In this document: in pieces, positions 47,501 to 60,349 of the stretch | How the letters are laid out: each line of letters begins with the position of its first letter | Numbering within the stretch: the stretch's first letter is position 1 | From: Hypomesus transpacificus | Lineage: Eukaryota; Chordata; Actinopteri; Osmeriformes; Osmeridae | Assembly: GCF_021917145.1 (NCBI RefSeq) | Contig: NW_025813796.1 | Span: forward strand, 310,001 to 374,000 | Reading direction: 5' to 3' | DNA: 64,000 nucleotides | The notes under the pieces: model-generated | Told to the model about the DNA's origin: nothing | Database searches by the model: none | Seen by the model: only the letters and a program-made list of their open reading frames with translations | Translations under genes and position numbers: made by a program

Positions 47501-49587
47501 TGGACATTATTGCACCTGATGTGAGTCATGTTTGAGAAGCTTAAATATAGGTAATGCAAATAGGTATAGTGCAAATATAGGTAATGAAAATGAAAAACCT
47601 GCAATGCAAATTTGATTCAGCTAAAGAACCACCTTTTTCTTACACTTCTTATTCCTTATCCTGACGGTTATTCAAAAGAAAACCAATGGAATACAGCTAT
47701 AGATAGACAGAATCAAGGGATTTCTCGTGTTTCACAAGTTTACTCGAGACACTGGAACATAATGTTTCTGACAGAAGACCACCTAGGGCTGATCCCAGAA
47801 CACCACTGAGCAACTCAAACAAACATGGACGAAATCCACTACCCCTCCTCCATCTCCCCCTTCTCCAACGCACACAGCGAATTACTGCCAAGTGCACTCT
47901 GTGTTCACTAAGACACACACAGACTGCACAGGAATCTGAGGAGGCGGTGGTCTCATAACATACTTGCTGTGAAATTATACCTGTGCTTGTTGCAACTCAA
48001 AGAGAACATTGTGGAGCTGACAAGCACTGGATATTATTTGTGAACAATGAAGTAGGATGGATGAAATGGTGGAGGTGGGTTGAAACCAGGTATTGGGAGG
48101 GCGAGCAGGGCAGGGGGGCAGGGGTCTGGCCTTGCGTTTGGGAGTCAGGGAGGCAAAACAGCAGCGGGGTCCTCTGGGAAGGTGTTGTGGGTCCAGCTGT
48201 TGGCCTGCATGCAGGACCTCTCTATATTCCTCTATTGTATCTGGCCTTTGATCAGATAATTGCCCCTCAGACCCAGGGTTTGCAGCCCCCGGGTGTCGCT
48301 ATGGCGACGTGTCTGCTCTTCGTCCTTGGTTCCGTTAAGAGGCTTTTTGCCAACCCGGCCTCATGGGTAACTGTATATAGTTAGCTTTAAGAACGGCTTG
48401 AGATTCTGGTCAACACTGGTAACTTTTTATACAGTTATATGTATTTGTATATGTATGTTTAAGACACAGCAGGAAATGTCACGTTTTCATTGCAGACTAG
48501 TATTTGTTGGACATGTTGTAGTTAATGGACCCAAATGTAGATGTGCAGCTGTAAGTAATCAACAACAACAAAAACTACAATACAATAGTATTAGATGAAC
48601 TTTAGTAGATGTATAAAGCTAGAACAATTTAATATCATTTTAGATGGTAGTCAAATACATCAATACAGATGTTGTGTACTTGTGTTGTTTTTGTTTATCT
48701 TTGTGATAAGTGGAAGGTTGAGATTAATTGATTTCTTCCATGCAAATGGAACAGCTTTGTAGCTATGCTAATGCTGCACTAGATGACACATGGCTTCCAG
48801 AAACATAATAAGACTATCTTGATAATGGCAGTAATCAAATCCCAAGCATTTACTCTGCACACAGCTCAATTTGAGATCCTTCCTTTCTCTTCTCGAGTTC
48901 TCTTGCGCCATTTGAGATAATTTACATGACTCACCTTCTCTCTCTTTCTCTCTCACACACACAGACACATGCAAACTGACACACACGCATAGTTTAGCAT
49001 TCAAATATATCTATTAAATATCATCATATGAGTATGTACCAGCATACATGCCCTCGGCTCCACTATTCAGACAGTCATAGTGCTATGCCTAAAGGTTTAT
49101 CTGTGGCATCAATAAAACAGTTATCCTGCAGTTAAACTCTAACTCTAAACTCTAAACTACATTTGAAAACATTTATTTCGGTTCTCTAGTTTATCTCACT
49201 CTATTTGATGTAATTTCTTCACCTTCTATTGTTCACATTTATCTCTCTCTCTCTTACACACACTGTAAATACATATATTATACTGTATGTCTAATATACA
49301 TTTACCAGTACACTGTGTTGCTCTTCACGTTATAGTGCTAGCCCTATAATATACGTTTAATCTTAAAGCACAGTCATTATTATCTGGTGGTTAAACTATG
49401 CAGTCCAACTTGGATGGAATCGGGACAAACCTCTGAGGTTAAAAATCTAAAATAGCATTTACAAACGTACCTTTCCAATTATACACGGTAAAACGGTTTG
49501 CTTTATTCATGTATTTAGTGTATTACAGGTTTCATTGTCACATTCTGAAGAATATCAACACAAACGCAGTTTTCTGAAATGGCATGG
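44543..49587. other. Intergenic region before htr1a
   Basis: I see no supportable gene. The stretch contains a G-rich tract near 47143-47193 and a short TCTGAT repeat near 46098-46136. The open frames are short and lack family signatures. Confidence 0.55.
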
Positions 49588-49593
49588 TTTATT
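49588..49593 (-). promoter_or_regulatory. Candidate polyA signal of htr1a
   Basis: TTTATT on the plus strand gives AATAAA on the minus strand, about 300 bases past the receptor stop codon. Confidence 0.5.
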
Positions 49594-49891
49594 GATCACT
49601 ACAAAGCAGAATGTTTGTCATGGGCATAAACGGTCAGACTTAATAATTACAGATGTATCCTCCGCACAGACAATTTTGGTGCTAACATGATAATAATAAT
49701 AATAGTAACCATTATTATTCTGTCTTCATGATCAAGCGCTGATCCTGTTTTAATCATCTGACCCCACTTTTCCAAACTAACGCACCGTAACCTTTTTGAA
49801 AATATTGCACCAGAAATAGAAACAGTTTCAGAACTAATTCTGAACACATAAACCAGGAATCCAACATTTTACACTAATATACAATGTGAGT

Positions 49892-51145
49892 TTATGGTCT
49901 GCAGAAATGACACTTAATTATTTTCTTGAAAGCGCTTTGGAAGTCTTTATTGAAATATGCGTAAATTATGGGGTTCAGTAGGGAATTGGAATACCCCAAC
50001 CAGTTTATAATATCTCCCAGCCACCAAGGCATGTAGCACGACATTTTGCAAAACGGCATAACAAGCGCCCTGATAAAGAACGGCAACCAGCAGAAAATAA
50101 AAGTTCCCATTATAATACCCAGGGTCTTCACAGCCTTGCGCTCACGCCCTAAGGCGATTTTTCTCTTTGCCTCTGTGTTCTTTTCGTGTCTACTTTCAAA
50201 GATTGGAGCCGAATTCGGTGTATTAGGCAGTGGCAGGTTGTTCTTTGCGTTGCTGTGAACTTCTATTATCTCAAGCGACTCGCCGTCTTCCGCGTGCTTG
50301 ACTGCGCCATTTACGCACGGATTCGGCTTGGGTTCCACACTCCTTTTCCAGGATTTTCCAGGCTCTCCATTTGACTTCTTGTGAAAAAGAGCTGGAGACA
50401 GCCCCAAACACGAGTCAGATACTTTCTTATTTTCTGTTTTGCGCACTGTTCTCCTGATCCGAAACCTGGCTGCTTTAAATATCCGTCCATATAAAACTAA
50501 CATAAGGATTAATGGAATGTAAAATGCCCCAAAAGTTGAATAGATGGTGTACCACGGTGTATCTTGTCGTATTTCGCACTTCATGGGATCGGGCCTTTCC
50601 TCTGTCTCACCGATGGGCTGAGACCGCATGATCAACATGGGTGGGACAGATATTGAGAAGCCTACCAGCCAAGTCACGCTAATAAGAATCGCCGCTCTTC
50701 TCGGGGTCCTTTTCTTCATGTAGGCAATGGGATCAGTTATAGCCCAGTACCTGTCCAAAGCGATGGCGCACAGGTGCAGAATGGATGATGTGCAACACAA
50801 GACATCTAAAGCGATAAAAATGTCACACGGTACCTGCCCAAGAGTCCACCTGTTTAAGACCTGGTAAAGTGCTGCCATGGGGAGCACTAACACAGACACC
50901 ATCAGATCCGTTACCGCCAGAGAGCCGATTAGATAGTTCTGGACATTCTGAAGAGATCTCTCCAAAGCGATGGCGGCAACAACGCATGCGTTCCCAAATA
51001 TGGCACATAAGATGAGAGCTGACAGGAGAAAGGATGCGATGATTTGGTAACTTAGTTCAATGTCCTCGGTGGCATTTGTCTTGTTTGAGTTATCAAGACT
51101 GCCATTTGAAAACCAAAAGGTTGTTGTGTCGTTTGTCATCTCCAT
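49892..51145 (-). CDS. htr1ab: 5-HT1A serotonin receptor, complete and intronless
   Basis: This is a Gi/o-coupled serotonin receptor that lowers cAMP and opens GIRK channels; it is a somatodendritic autoreceptor and postsynaptic receptor. The single 417-residue exon is the normal 5-HT1A gene form. The N-terminus holds four NxS/T sites (N5, N14, N21, N24). Seven membrane helices start near residue 35. The amine-binding Asp3.32 is D114 (FIALDVLCC), DRY is at 131-133, Ser/Thr 5.42-5.43 lie in STFGAFYIP, and CWLPFF marks TM6. NPIIY marks TM7, and the C-terminus KCHFCRP carries the palmitoylation cysteines. C107 and C190 can form the ECL2 disulfide. The end of TM4 reads PPMLIMR where the canonical receptor has PPMLGWR, and ECL2 is longer; I associate this with the fish b paralogue. 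The family call is certain, the paralogue likely. Confidence 0.97.
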   Translation of the reverse strand: MEMTNDTTTFWFSNGSLDNSNKTNATEDIELSYQIIASFLLSALILCAIFGNACVVAAIALERSLQNVQNYLIGSLAVTDLMVSVLVLPMAALYQVLNRWTLGQVPCDIFIALDVLCCTSSILHLCAIALDRYWAITDPIAYMKKRTPRRAAILISVTWLVGFSISVPPMLIMRSQPIGETEERPDPMKCEIRQDTPWYTIYSTFGAFYIPLILMLVLYGRIFKAARFRIRRTVRKTENKKVSDSCLGLSPALFHKKSNGEPGKSWKRSVEPKPNPCVNGAVKHAEDGESLEIIEVHSNAKNNLPLPNTPNSAPIFESRHEKNTEAKRKIALGRERKAVKTLGIIMGTFIFCWLPFFIRALVMPFCKMSCYMPWWLGDIINWLGYSNSLLNPIIYAYFNKDFQSAFKKIIKCHFCRP

Positions 51146-51334
51146 GACGAAACTTTGCTTTTTTTAAATGTCCTCAGTTACTTCGTACATCAAGCTTCTC
51201 TGCGCAAAAAGCTACACCTCCAGTTATTGCAGAGCGCATGGTGATCTGAGCTGTAATTCACCTCGCCTCAGAACAGAGATGAACAGGAAGCTCTGAACTC
51301 TATGTGTCGACTAGTGTCGACGAATCAGGGGGCA

Positions 51335-51342
51335 TATTTATA
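51335..51342 (-). promoter_or_regulatory. TATA-like box of htr1a
   Basis: The minus strand reads TATAAATA about 190 bases before the start codon. Confidence 0.5.
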
Positions 51343-53015
51343 CTGGCGATGGAAAATAGGCTACGTCAATTCAATCTCTTTGGTCGCTCGCTCAGTCTGG
51401 TAGATGAGGGCGTGCGCATACAAGCATCCAAATATATTCTGCTTTTGGAAGCAACAAGTTTGGATAGAATCTCAAGACACCAGCTATACCAATCTTGTTA
51501 ATTTTCCCAGCGTACGTCTAGTTATGGGCTAACCTACATAGGGTCATTAATGTTTGTATAATAGTTGTTTGTTAGACTAGGCTCAAATGTAGGCTATGCA
51601 TGATATTGATTATAGAAATGTTTATTTATTAAACTAATAATCGACGAGACCAACATTCCTTTAGCATAATAATGATTTAATTTAGGTTGTGGCTGTTGCA
51701 CCATTGTAGGTGGCTGCCTATATGAAAAAGCTAACACCAAAATTCTAACAAAAGGTTTCTCAGCTATTTTTTGTAGTATTAAATGTCCTTAATAACAAAG
51801 TTTACCAAAGTTTGAACACTAGAAAGGTGTAATTTTCAAGATTGCGTCCAAGATGGGCTGGAAGCCCTTAAAATATCGTAACTCCTTTATTATTTGACCT
51901 AGCCAAGTAATCTTGGGGTCCAATCCCATGTTTTCTGGGTCTATGAATCGATTGGACTTATCTAAATTGCACTGGTATTATTACATACTTATGGAATACA
52001 TGATTTTGTGAGATTACTGTAAGGTTTTATCTTTGTTTGGGGTGAACCAGCGATGTAAACAATTTAGCCTATGTCATGTAACTCCTATAATTGTACTTGT
52101 AATCACTTATCTATCATGCAAATATGATCAGTAGAATATTACATGGCCAAAACATGTACCAGGCACCAGTATTCCTGGTCTAGGAAGAATAAAATGGTCA
52201 TTTAAAGGACCTGACGGCCACCATTTTGAAAATTGAGCCTTTCTTAGAGTAACATTTTGGTAAACCTTTAGGATTTTTTAAGTAGGCTACATCTGATACT
52301 AATGTAAACCACTGAGAAACCTTTTGATATGAGTTTTGGGGGGTCAATCCATATTTGCAGCTGACTATTGGGCACTTGCATATCTACAACAGCACTTCCA
52401 TAAAGGTTAGAATGCTGCCATCTGGCGTACGTCTACTTTCTTTTTCTCCAAGTGTTCATTAATGACAATTGGAGTTCATGCGCGTTAATGTACTGAAATT
52501 AAAGTTTCCATTTAATATTGTCTTGCTGGTAGTAATCTAGACAGCATTTCAAATATGAGAAGTAGGGTAGGTTACTGACCGACAAAGCTGGCAATAGTTT
52601 TAATCCGTTTCTTTCAAAGCGATGGAATGTTGGCTGGATAACAGCAAATACAATATACCGGTGCTTTAGCTCAGTGCACTTTGTTATGTTCATGGATTAA
52701 CATGTTTTTGGATGTAGTTTTGCTAACCCCTTTAGGCCTTTTTCAAATTCCAATGATCATTCTGTGTAATTTTATGAAAACATATTTTCACACATAGCCT
52801 AATTTGTCCTGTACCAAAACAACATAAAATAGCCTACTTTTGTATTCATTTTGATAAGGACAGGTAGCCTGTCAACAGGTACATGTAGCCTACAAATGTT
52901 TGTCTACATACAAATAATGTTTAACGGATTTAAGAAATCAGCAAATGGTTGTTGAATGTGGTTGTTGAACTATATATTTCAGTGGTCTTGCTGTTAGGAA
53001 CTTGTGATCATATTA
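51343..53015. other. Intergenic region between htr1a and the fold-back element
   Basis: AT-rich sequence with no coding frame or repeat that I can support. Confidence 0.5.
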
Positions 53016-53295
53016 TGGAGTCAAATTAGGGTCATTAATATTCTTCATTCATAGAAAAATCCTTTTGCATCCGTAGAAAAAGATTTGCATCCGCAAAAAA
53101 AGTTTTGCACCCGTAGAAAAAGGTTTGCATCCGCAGAAATAGTTTTGCATCCGTAAAAAGAGTTGGTAAAAAATATTCCGCATAATAAAACTTTTTTACG
53201 GATTCAAAACTATTTCTACAGATGCAAAAACTATTTCTACGGATGCAAAACTATTTATCTGAATGCTAAATATTATTGACCTTAATTTGACTCCA
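53016..53295. mobile_element. Fold-back MITE-like element
   Basis: The ends are inverted copies: TGGAGTCAAATTAGGGTCAT at the left matches the reverse complement of the right end at about 53269-53295 with few changes. Inside, the motif TTTGCATCCGTAGAAA repeats about five times in one direction and three times in the other, so the whole 280 bases can fold on itself. There is no open frame. AT-rich flanks (CATATTA left, CATATAT right) may be an eroded target duplication. Confidence 0.75.
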
Positions 53296-53304
53296 CATAT
53301 ATAT

Positions 53305-53368
53305 AACCCAAAGCTGAATGTCTAGACCGCTGTTTTTGCTGCGCTAGACATTCAGCTCTGTTTGGGTT
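53305..53368. repeat. Near-perfect hairpin directly beside the fold-back element
   Basis: AACCCAAAGCTGAATGTCTA at the left pairs with TAGACATTCAGC...TTTGGGTT at the right across a short loop. The stem is about 21 bp, with a small bulge in the right arm. Confidence 0.8.
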
Positions 53369-54328
53369 ATTTGCCTTTCCGTAGGCTACTGTTGCTTGCC
53401 CGTCAATAACCAATGATGTAATTGTCCCTGAACTCCGAGTACAACCCACCGACTTACTTTTGTTAAATCAGCGATTTTTGCTACAGTGTCGGTGGCAATT
53501 TGGGTTTCTAAATCTCAGGTACAGTAAGATACTGTATATTCCCGTTACTGACATTCTACCTATCATAAGTGTTTTTTATCTACTTGAAATAGAGTTGTCT
53601 TTATTCATGTTTATTAGTCAGTCTGGTGGGTTGACCACATGGCTATGTTAGTACCACAACAACAACACGAGCTGACCAGCACTGCCACTTTGTACTCAGC
53701 TCAGTCAAATAACTTAAACTTAGTGACAAATAACTTAAACTTAAACAAAACTCTTTGGCTCAGTTAGCTACCGAGCTAGCTAGCTTATTTGAATTGTTAT
53801 AGACTAGCTGACCGACCAATTAGTTTAAACCTAATCGCTAGATCAGCCAGCTAGGTATGCATGTGGGAAATCGTTACTTTGTCATGTTTGCTGCTCTATT
53901 AGCGACTTGAAGTGGTAGATTAGTAGCTAATGCTAATGCAATGCTTGTTACTGTACAGTTTCAGAATCTAGATTTACGTAACCAAACACTAGACTAATCA
54001 TGACATATTTTGCTAGCCTGAATGCAGGTTCAAAAGGACAGACATGTTAGCTAGTCTTGGAATTCATGCAAAACCTGTCATAATAGTTATTTTGGACGAG
54101 GCGAAAGCCACCAATGTTGTTTTTAGGGCTGTATATATATTTATGAATCCCCACTGAACATCCGTTATTCTGATGACCTTAATATTTGGAACTACCTATC
54201 AGTGATGCCAGTTTATCACACACGTTCAATTATCTGTCTTGACTGTTGGTCTGAAACAACAGACACAGTTCTGTACAGTATGCCATGCTCATGTCTTGCC
54301 ATCTTCATCTGCCTACCACAGAATATCT

Positions 54329-57300
54329 ATGGAAAGTCCGGGGAATGTAGCAATGCTACGGTGCCGAAAATGTCGTAAAAGCTACATAGACTCAACATGC
54401 CTGTATCCGGTGGGTGACTGTTTTCCAAATAGTGAATCATATTTAGCTTCCTGAAGCTGTATAGCCAGCCCTGCCTTGGATCTTTATTTACTACAACATT
54501 GTGTTGTATTAGCCTACACCAGCCTACGAATTGCCCTGTTCATTGGGACTATTAAGTGTGATTTACAGGAAAAACGACACAGAATCAGAGTAGGTTAAGC
54601 CTTCAGGTATATTGCCCTTGAGAAGACACTCAGATGTTGTTCAGGTACAATGTCCAGTGCTATCTGAATCCTGAACTTTCTTTAACCTTCTGTCTCTTAA
54701 TCATCTGCCTTTTAGCAGATACACCAGATTTGACCCAGAACAAGAATCTTGGACTGGATCTTAGTGGACCATAACACTTAGTGGTGTTAAATAGATTATC
54801 CCAATCAGGTTAGGGAAATAATACAGATATGTGGCACAACCCATTTGATCACTGGTTTATATTCATCTTTATGTGTTTGCGTGTTAGTCCAAATGTTATA
54901 GGTTTGACGTCACATTGTTCTGAAACAACCAATCTAAGTTAGTGAAGACGGGTCTTCTGTCTCCTATCAGATAGCGACAGATTACAGCACTGAAGCCACG
55001 TGCAGTGTCTGGCATGTGAACGTTGAAATGCTACCTGAGTGGATACTGACATCCGTGTACCAGGTAAGAGAGTGTGTGTGTGTGTGTGTGTGGGGGGGGG
55101 GGGGGTTTACCTGGTTTATCAGTATGCCTTTGTGTTCAATATGTATCTATGTTCTAATGCATTACTTTACCAATGAAACTTTATTTAATGGAAAATGTAC
55201 ATGAACTTAGCTTAGGTGACTGTAGTTTAATTTTTTTAAATCAGTAAATTCAGTAACTTGTATGCACATTTCTGTTAGATGTATCCCCTGTTGGAGGTAC
55301 TTCATTTGTTGGTGTTCTGCATGAAATCACCCCGCTGTCATTACAATGCCCTTACCCGCTTGAGGTCTGAAATAGGCTTTTCTGTGCTCTTTTTCCATGT
55401 GCCCACCCAGCCATGGCTACTGCGAGGACTATGCGATGTTTTAATCCTCCCTGATATCCTCTCTCTCCACAGGCCCAGTGGACAGTAGGACGGCTGAACT
55501 GCCAGAGTTGCGGTGCTCGACTGGGGGGCTTTAATTTTATCAATCAGACGAAATGCCCGTGTGGTCAAGAGATCACCGTGCACCTCAACAAGAGTCGGGT
55601 GGACCACGATCACAAACATTCCCTCCACGTGGCCAGGACACGGACGGCGAGGGCGGGGGGAGGACGGGGGTGCCCGCACGCTGAACCGGGGGGGTCACAC
55701 TCTCAACCGAGCTCCCAGTTCTGCTGCGCTTCTTTCCCCCGCCTCAACCTGGAGAGCCGACCAATCGCGACCCACCTCAATGCCCTTGACCAATTCACGG
55801 ACAGCCAAGTGGCCCCGAGAGTTCATCCCAGCGATCCCTTTACCCTCCCACTAAAGAAGGGCCTCTTTTCAAATGTGAGGAGCAGGTCAGAGGTGGAGAC
55901 ATCCAGTAGCACTTTAGGTCTCTCCCAGTCCAGCCCCATGGATAATATCGAAGGGCAGCTGAGACGTTGGAGGGAACAATCACCCCATTCTTCTCAAGTA
56001 ATCAACACCACCCAACTTCTCGACATTGTTGACAGGCCACCTAGTGCTCCTCGCCTGTTGCCTGTCTCTAGAGAGAGAAGACCGGAGCTCCACACAGAGG
56101 AGCCCCAGACTTGTGAGCAGCCACATGCCAGAGGGCCGACCCCAGAGCGCATAGCCCCGGTTCCAGAGGCACCCGGTTCTCCTCCCGTCTCCCCGAGAGG
56201 AGCCGCGGTCGGCCCCCCGAGCACAGAGCGACAGCGGGAGAGAGAGGAGGAGGAGGAGGAGCCCCGGGAGGGGCAGGGATCCTCCAGGGAGCTCCAGGCT
56301 CAGAACCCCCCCGTGTCCACGGCCTCTCCAGGCCCGACGAGGCTGAGCAAGAGGGAGAAGAACCGTCAGAAGAGCCAGAGGAGGAAGCAGAGGAGGAGGG
56401 AGCTCTGGATCCACAGTCAGCTGGAGAAGGATCAGGTGAGTCATGGGGAATACAAGTAGGTGAGATTGGCTGGCCTACCGATGGTTGGTGAGAGGAGCTC
56501 TCTGGAAAGTGACAGTCTGGGTAGATCGTGTCCACCTTTGTAGAACATGTAACGCCGTATGTTTGATGGATTTCAACCATGAACCAGAAGGGAAGGTTTC
56601 CTAGGCAGTATTTTGACATGTAGCCAAAATACTGTAGGTCCTATTTACAAAAATGATAACAAATAAATTGAGTTTTTCTTAATATGAGTCTGTCAGAAGG
56701 TTGTTTGAAAATACAATGAATCCCTCAACAAAGCTAATGCAGACATCATGGAGTCAGACATTGGCCTCAGTCATATATGCACCACATGTCCACATGGTGG
56801 TGATGTAGAACAGAGGTGGTTGGGGTTTGAAATCGTAGACCAACTGCCTTTCAGCCATGGGTTAGGGTTAGGAATGTGATTCTGGGAGCTGACCAAGCGA
56901 ATAGAGACAGGATGATCTGGCCTGGGTGCCTGGCCTGTCGTGTTGGGATGCAAAGATTAATGCAGCTATTCAGGAATACTGGATACTGAGCCTGTAGCTA
57001 TGTCATGGCTATGGGTGGATAATCATTGAGAGGGGAATGTTGGGTGCCTTTGAGGTTTGGTTCATACAGTCTGCAGTAGGCCACATGTTAATTTCATGGT
57101 TTACCGGCGACCTGGTCTACCACTGCAACGACAAGGCTAATTGTTTTCAATGGGTTTGCTGTCGAGGAGTATTCTTCTCCCCTCGTGTCGCTCTCTTTCC
57201 TGGAGAAAAGAGGATCCTGTGAAGCCACCACTTCAAGGATTCTCCACTGTCTCATGCTCCTTCACCATGACACTCCACCGGTTGACTGGAGTGGTGCTCA

Positions 57301-58425
57301 CCGACGCAGAACAAGCAAACGAAAGCCTATGACACACAATCGGCCGCGCAAGATTAAACTTGAACGCCGTCGAGCTCGGATCTCTCAAGGATTTCCCTTT
57401 TAAAGACCTTGTCGTAGTTCAGAAGGTACAAGAGTAGCGGTAATAAATCCACACTTGGCAATACGTGTGTCGGCGGAGACCCTGCCTGGTTGTGTTCTCC
57501 TCACGCTGGCCGTGTACTAATAGTCGTGCTGTGTGTCAGAGCGTGTCGGGCGACGAGGAGGAGGACCGTGAGGGCTACACCTGTGCAGTGTGCCTGGACG
57601 TGTACTACAGCCCGTTCAGCTGCCATCCCTGTGGCCACGTGTTCTGCGAGCCTTGCCTCCGCACGCTGGCCAAGAGCCGGCCCGCCAGCACCCCCTGCCC
57701 CCTCTGCCGCACCCTCATCACACACACGCTCTTCCAGAAAGGTGAGGCCGCGCCGCTCGTGCCCCCCCCCCTACGCAAAGCATTCACACACCTTAGCTTT
57801 GTCTTACTTGTAATACTACAGAAATGCACTCCGCAAATCGACATACATTTTTTTTTATCGTTTTTTCTTGTCACCCTTTGCCCTCAGAGCTCAACCAATC
57901 AGCAAAGACCTTCTTCCCGAAGGTCTACCACACCCGGAAACAGAACTTCCAGAAAGCCACGTGTGCAAAATGGCCCCTGCCCAACTGCAGGAAGCGCTTC
58001 CGTATCTTCTGGGGTGAGATGAACGCAGCGAGCTTTCCATTCACTAAATATCGCCCCCCCCCCCCCCCCCCCCCCCCTTGAGCCTCACACTTAAATATGC
58101 CTTTGTGTCAATGTAAGAGTTGGGCCATTTATTAGCTACAGTAATATTCTCAACAGTAGCTCCATCTCCCTGCTTTATTCGAAACTTGACTCTTACCCCC
58201 CCCCCCCCCACACACACACACACACACACAGGGTACCAGAGACAGGCAGTGGCAGACAGAAGGTGGCACTTTGCTCCCGCGGGCTTCACCTTAGACGCCC
58301 TGGACCTTGCCGACATGAGGGGCTGGCTCTTTGACATCGACCTGGTCATCATCTACATCCACTCTGCCAACTGGATCCTGGCCCTGCTCGTCCTCGGGTT
58401 CCTGGCCTACTTCTTCTTCTCCTGA
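54329..58425 (+). CDS. rnf180: E3 ubiquitin ligase RNF180, complete
   Basis: RNF180 is a membrane-anchored RING E3 ligase of the endoplasmic reticulum and nuclear envelope. Exons 54329-54409, 54971-55063, 55473-56435, 57540-57741, 57888-58013 and 58232-58425 join in frame to 552 residues (human about 590). The N-terminal Cys-rich unit (LRCRKCRKS, then [14 protein letters not shown] and CPCG) and [13 protein letters not shown] match the family. The large third exon encodes a disordered middle ending in the conserved basic stretch [20 protein letters not shown]. The fourth exon gives the RING (CAVCLDVYY...CGHVFCEPC...PCPLC). The fifth holds [11 protein letters not shown], and the last gives the C-terminal anchor (about 530-552, [16 protein letters not shown]). 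I chose ATG 54329 because nearer upstream ATGs are out of frame. Linkage with htr1a is as in human 5q12. Confidence 0.95.
58054..58077. repeat. Poly-C run in rnf180 intron 5
   Basis: Twenty-four C bases in a row. A second C-run followed by (CA)n lies at 58198-58230, directly before the last acceptor. Confidence 0.9.
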
Positions 58426-59044
58426 GCACCGACAAACACAGCCTTCTGGTAAACTAGATGGGGTCAATCTTCTGGAGGGTTCTGAAGAATATGTGCGTGT
58501 GTGTGTGCTGGCCAAAAGTAGGTGAAAGTATTTTGTTTCGATGGCTCGAATAGGGATTAAGGTTCAGAAAGTGTGAGGGGGGGGGGTGGGTGGGCTGTAA
58601 AGCCCGCTTTAAAGCCGCTTATATGGGAGGTATGTCTTCCATTGGCTTGCATTCAGGGATATCTTCCATTTTAATTACATTCATTGAATAACATTAAAGG
58701 TGTAAAGATAGAAAGGTGAGGTTTCACAGCTACTGTATGAACAGCTAGTCAGCCTGAATAGTTTGAAGTATGAATACTGTTGGTAACCTGATAATTATCC
58801 ATTTGAAGGTTTCTGCTTTAGCCTCTCATTCAATATGGATAGTGGACTTTTTGTGAAATTGAATATGTGATGTTTAATTTCATGTAATCAACCAGGACAT
58901 TGATCTTATTTAGCATAAGCATGTAAATATTTAATTCTGCATTTTATTAGGAATACCCTATTTTGATTTGTCTATTTGTATGTTGGAAACAGAAAGTGCA
59001 GATGATTCACATGAGATTTTTCATTGTTTTCATTATGCATCTAA

Positions 59045-59054
59045 AATAAATAAA
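59045..59054 (+). promoter_or_regulatory. polyA signal of rnf180
   Basis: Two overlapping AATAAA hexamers lie about 620 bases after the stop codon. Confidence 0.6.
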
Positions 59055-59099
59055 GTATGAACTTTACTTAATTAATCTAAGGGCCGATTCATTTCAGGG

Positions 59100-59105
59100 T
59101 TTATT
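59100..59105 (-). promoter_or_regulatory. polyA-like signal on the minus strand
   Basis: It reads AATAAA on the minus strand, 22 bases past the stop of the candidate exon at 59127-59329. Confidence 0.35.
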
Positions 59106-59126
59106 GGTGTTCAGACAATATTAAAG

Positions 59127-59329
59127 TTATTGTGACTCACACTTTTCTTCTTCAGCGGCCCCTACGGTTAGAAGCTCTTTCAAACATTCTTGTGACTCTG
59201 GAACCCAGAATGAAACAGGAGAGCTCTCTTGAGCTGGTCTGATATCCAAAGCATCACATCTAACAGAAGGCCTTAGATTCACAAGGAAACAAGAGGGCTG
59301 CTCCTGTCTGCTTCTCTGCTTCTCTGCCT
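59127..59329 (-). CDS. Candidate last exon of an unrecognised minus-strand gene
   Basis: On the minus strand a pyrimidine-rich acceptor (TTTGTTTCCTTTAG) is followed by a frame of 67 residues. It enters with two bases of a split codon and ends in TAA. Its text is non-repetitive and protein-like (CFLVNLRPSVRCDALDIRPA, then ESQECLKELLTVGAAEEE). A polyA signal follows at once, and the rnf180 polyA signal lies less than 60 bases further on, so two genes would end tail-to-tail. I found no convincing partner exon upstream and do not recognise the family. It could be a retained fragment of a lost gene or a chance frame. Confidence 0.35.
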
Positions 59330-59755
59330 CTAAAGGAAACAAATGCCTAGTCAATGGTTCATGACTTGCAGTGTTGTTGTATGATTCTATAAACATAATT
59401 CAACAAAGTCTTCTAATTGAAGGCTATACAAAAAAAAAGAACTCAGTTCAAAAGCAGTGAAACTACTGAATGTTACTGGAAATTAGCCAACAAATAACAC
59501 GTAATCTATGCACAACATATACAGTTGTGTTCCGCTAAAACATCATTTAGATATGAATAGAAAATACAACATTTGAATGCTTACTGAATGTGTTGTTGTA
59601 TTGTAGTGTGCAGCAGGTACGAGGTAAGCTACAACTTTGTACAATCATTTATACCATCAATGAACACGTTGCCTCCCCTTCGTCCATCTGTCTGTTTCTA
59701 AGTCTGTCCGTCAGTCCGTGGTCGACAGAACAATGAGTGTTATGTTATGCCAGGT

Positions 59756-59835
59756 GTTTGCGTTGTCCTAAGAATTTCAATGCCCAGTCTGACCTTGTGT
59801 TGTTCTGTGCATCTGACAATAAAAGACTTGAACTT
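59756..59835 (+). repeat. Possible retroelement 3' tail
   Basis: The text around GTGCATCTGACAATAAAAGA followed by CTTGAACTTGA resembles the 3' ends of fish LINE-type or SINE copies that finish in an AATAAA plus CTTGA-like repeats. This call is from pattern memory only. Confidence 0.25.
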
Positions 59836-60349
59836 GAGTGGAGCCAAAAGCCTAGAATACACGGCAATGCCCTTGTGCGTCAGTTGGCTAATTGGCTCAA
59901 GGGTGTCTTTCAATTCAAGGCCTGGAGACAATTAGTCTTACTATATTTGTCTTGTCATCCAGGCTTCCCTGGGCACTGCAGAGGATACCAGGTACGATTA
60001 AGTCATTGTATTGTTAAGTATATTGGAATGGGATTGTTTTTCAGTTGTCGTGGTACTAATGAGAAATAGACGGAACACGCAGAGGGAATGCAGCAAAATG
60101 ACCAAAGGACTTCATAAGCTATGTTACACAGTAGGTCTACTGAGAAACGGAGATTAGATCTTGAAGAACATTATAAATAGATGTTCCTGGGCGGAGGTTT
60201 CCTATCTCACATGAACATGTGGGCTACCTCGACCAGGCAGGCTCCGAGCAAGTTCACGCTGCAGAGGTCGAAAGGCTGCAGCGCGTGAAGGTAAACTCCA
60301 TAGTCTTCCCTCGCATCTCCGTGGTGGTGATCTGGAGGCCGCGGTCCGG

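Noticed and set aside
53460-53651. A 63-residue hydrophobic frame upstream of rnf180
   Set aside because: AT-rich, no recognisable family, no splice or polyA context.
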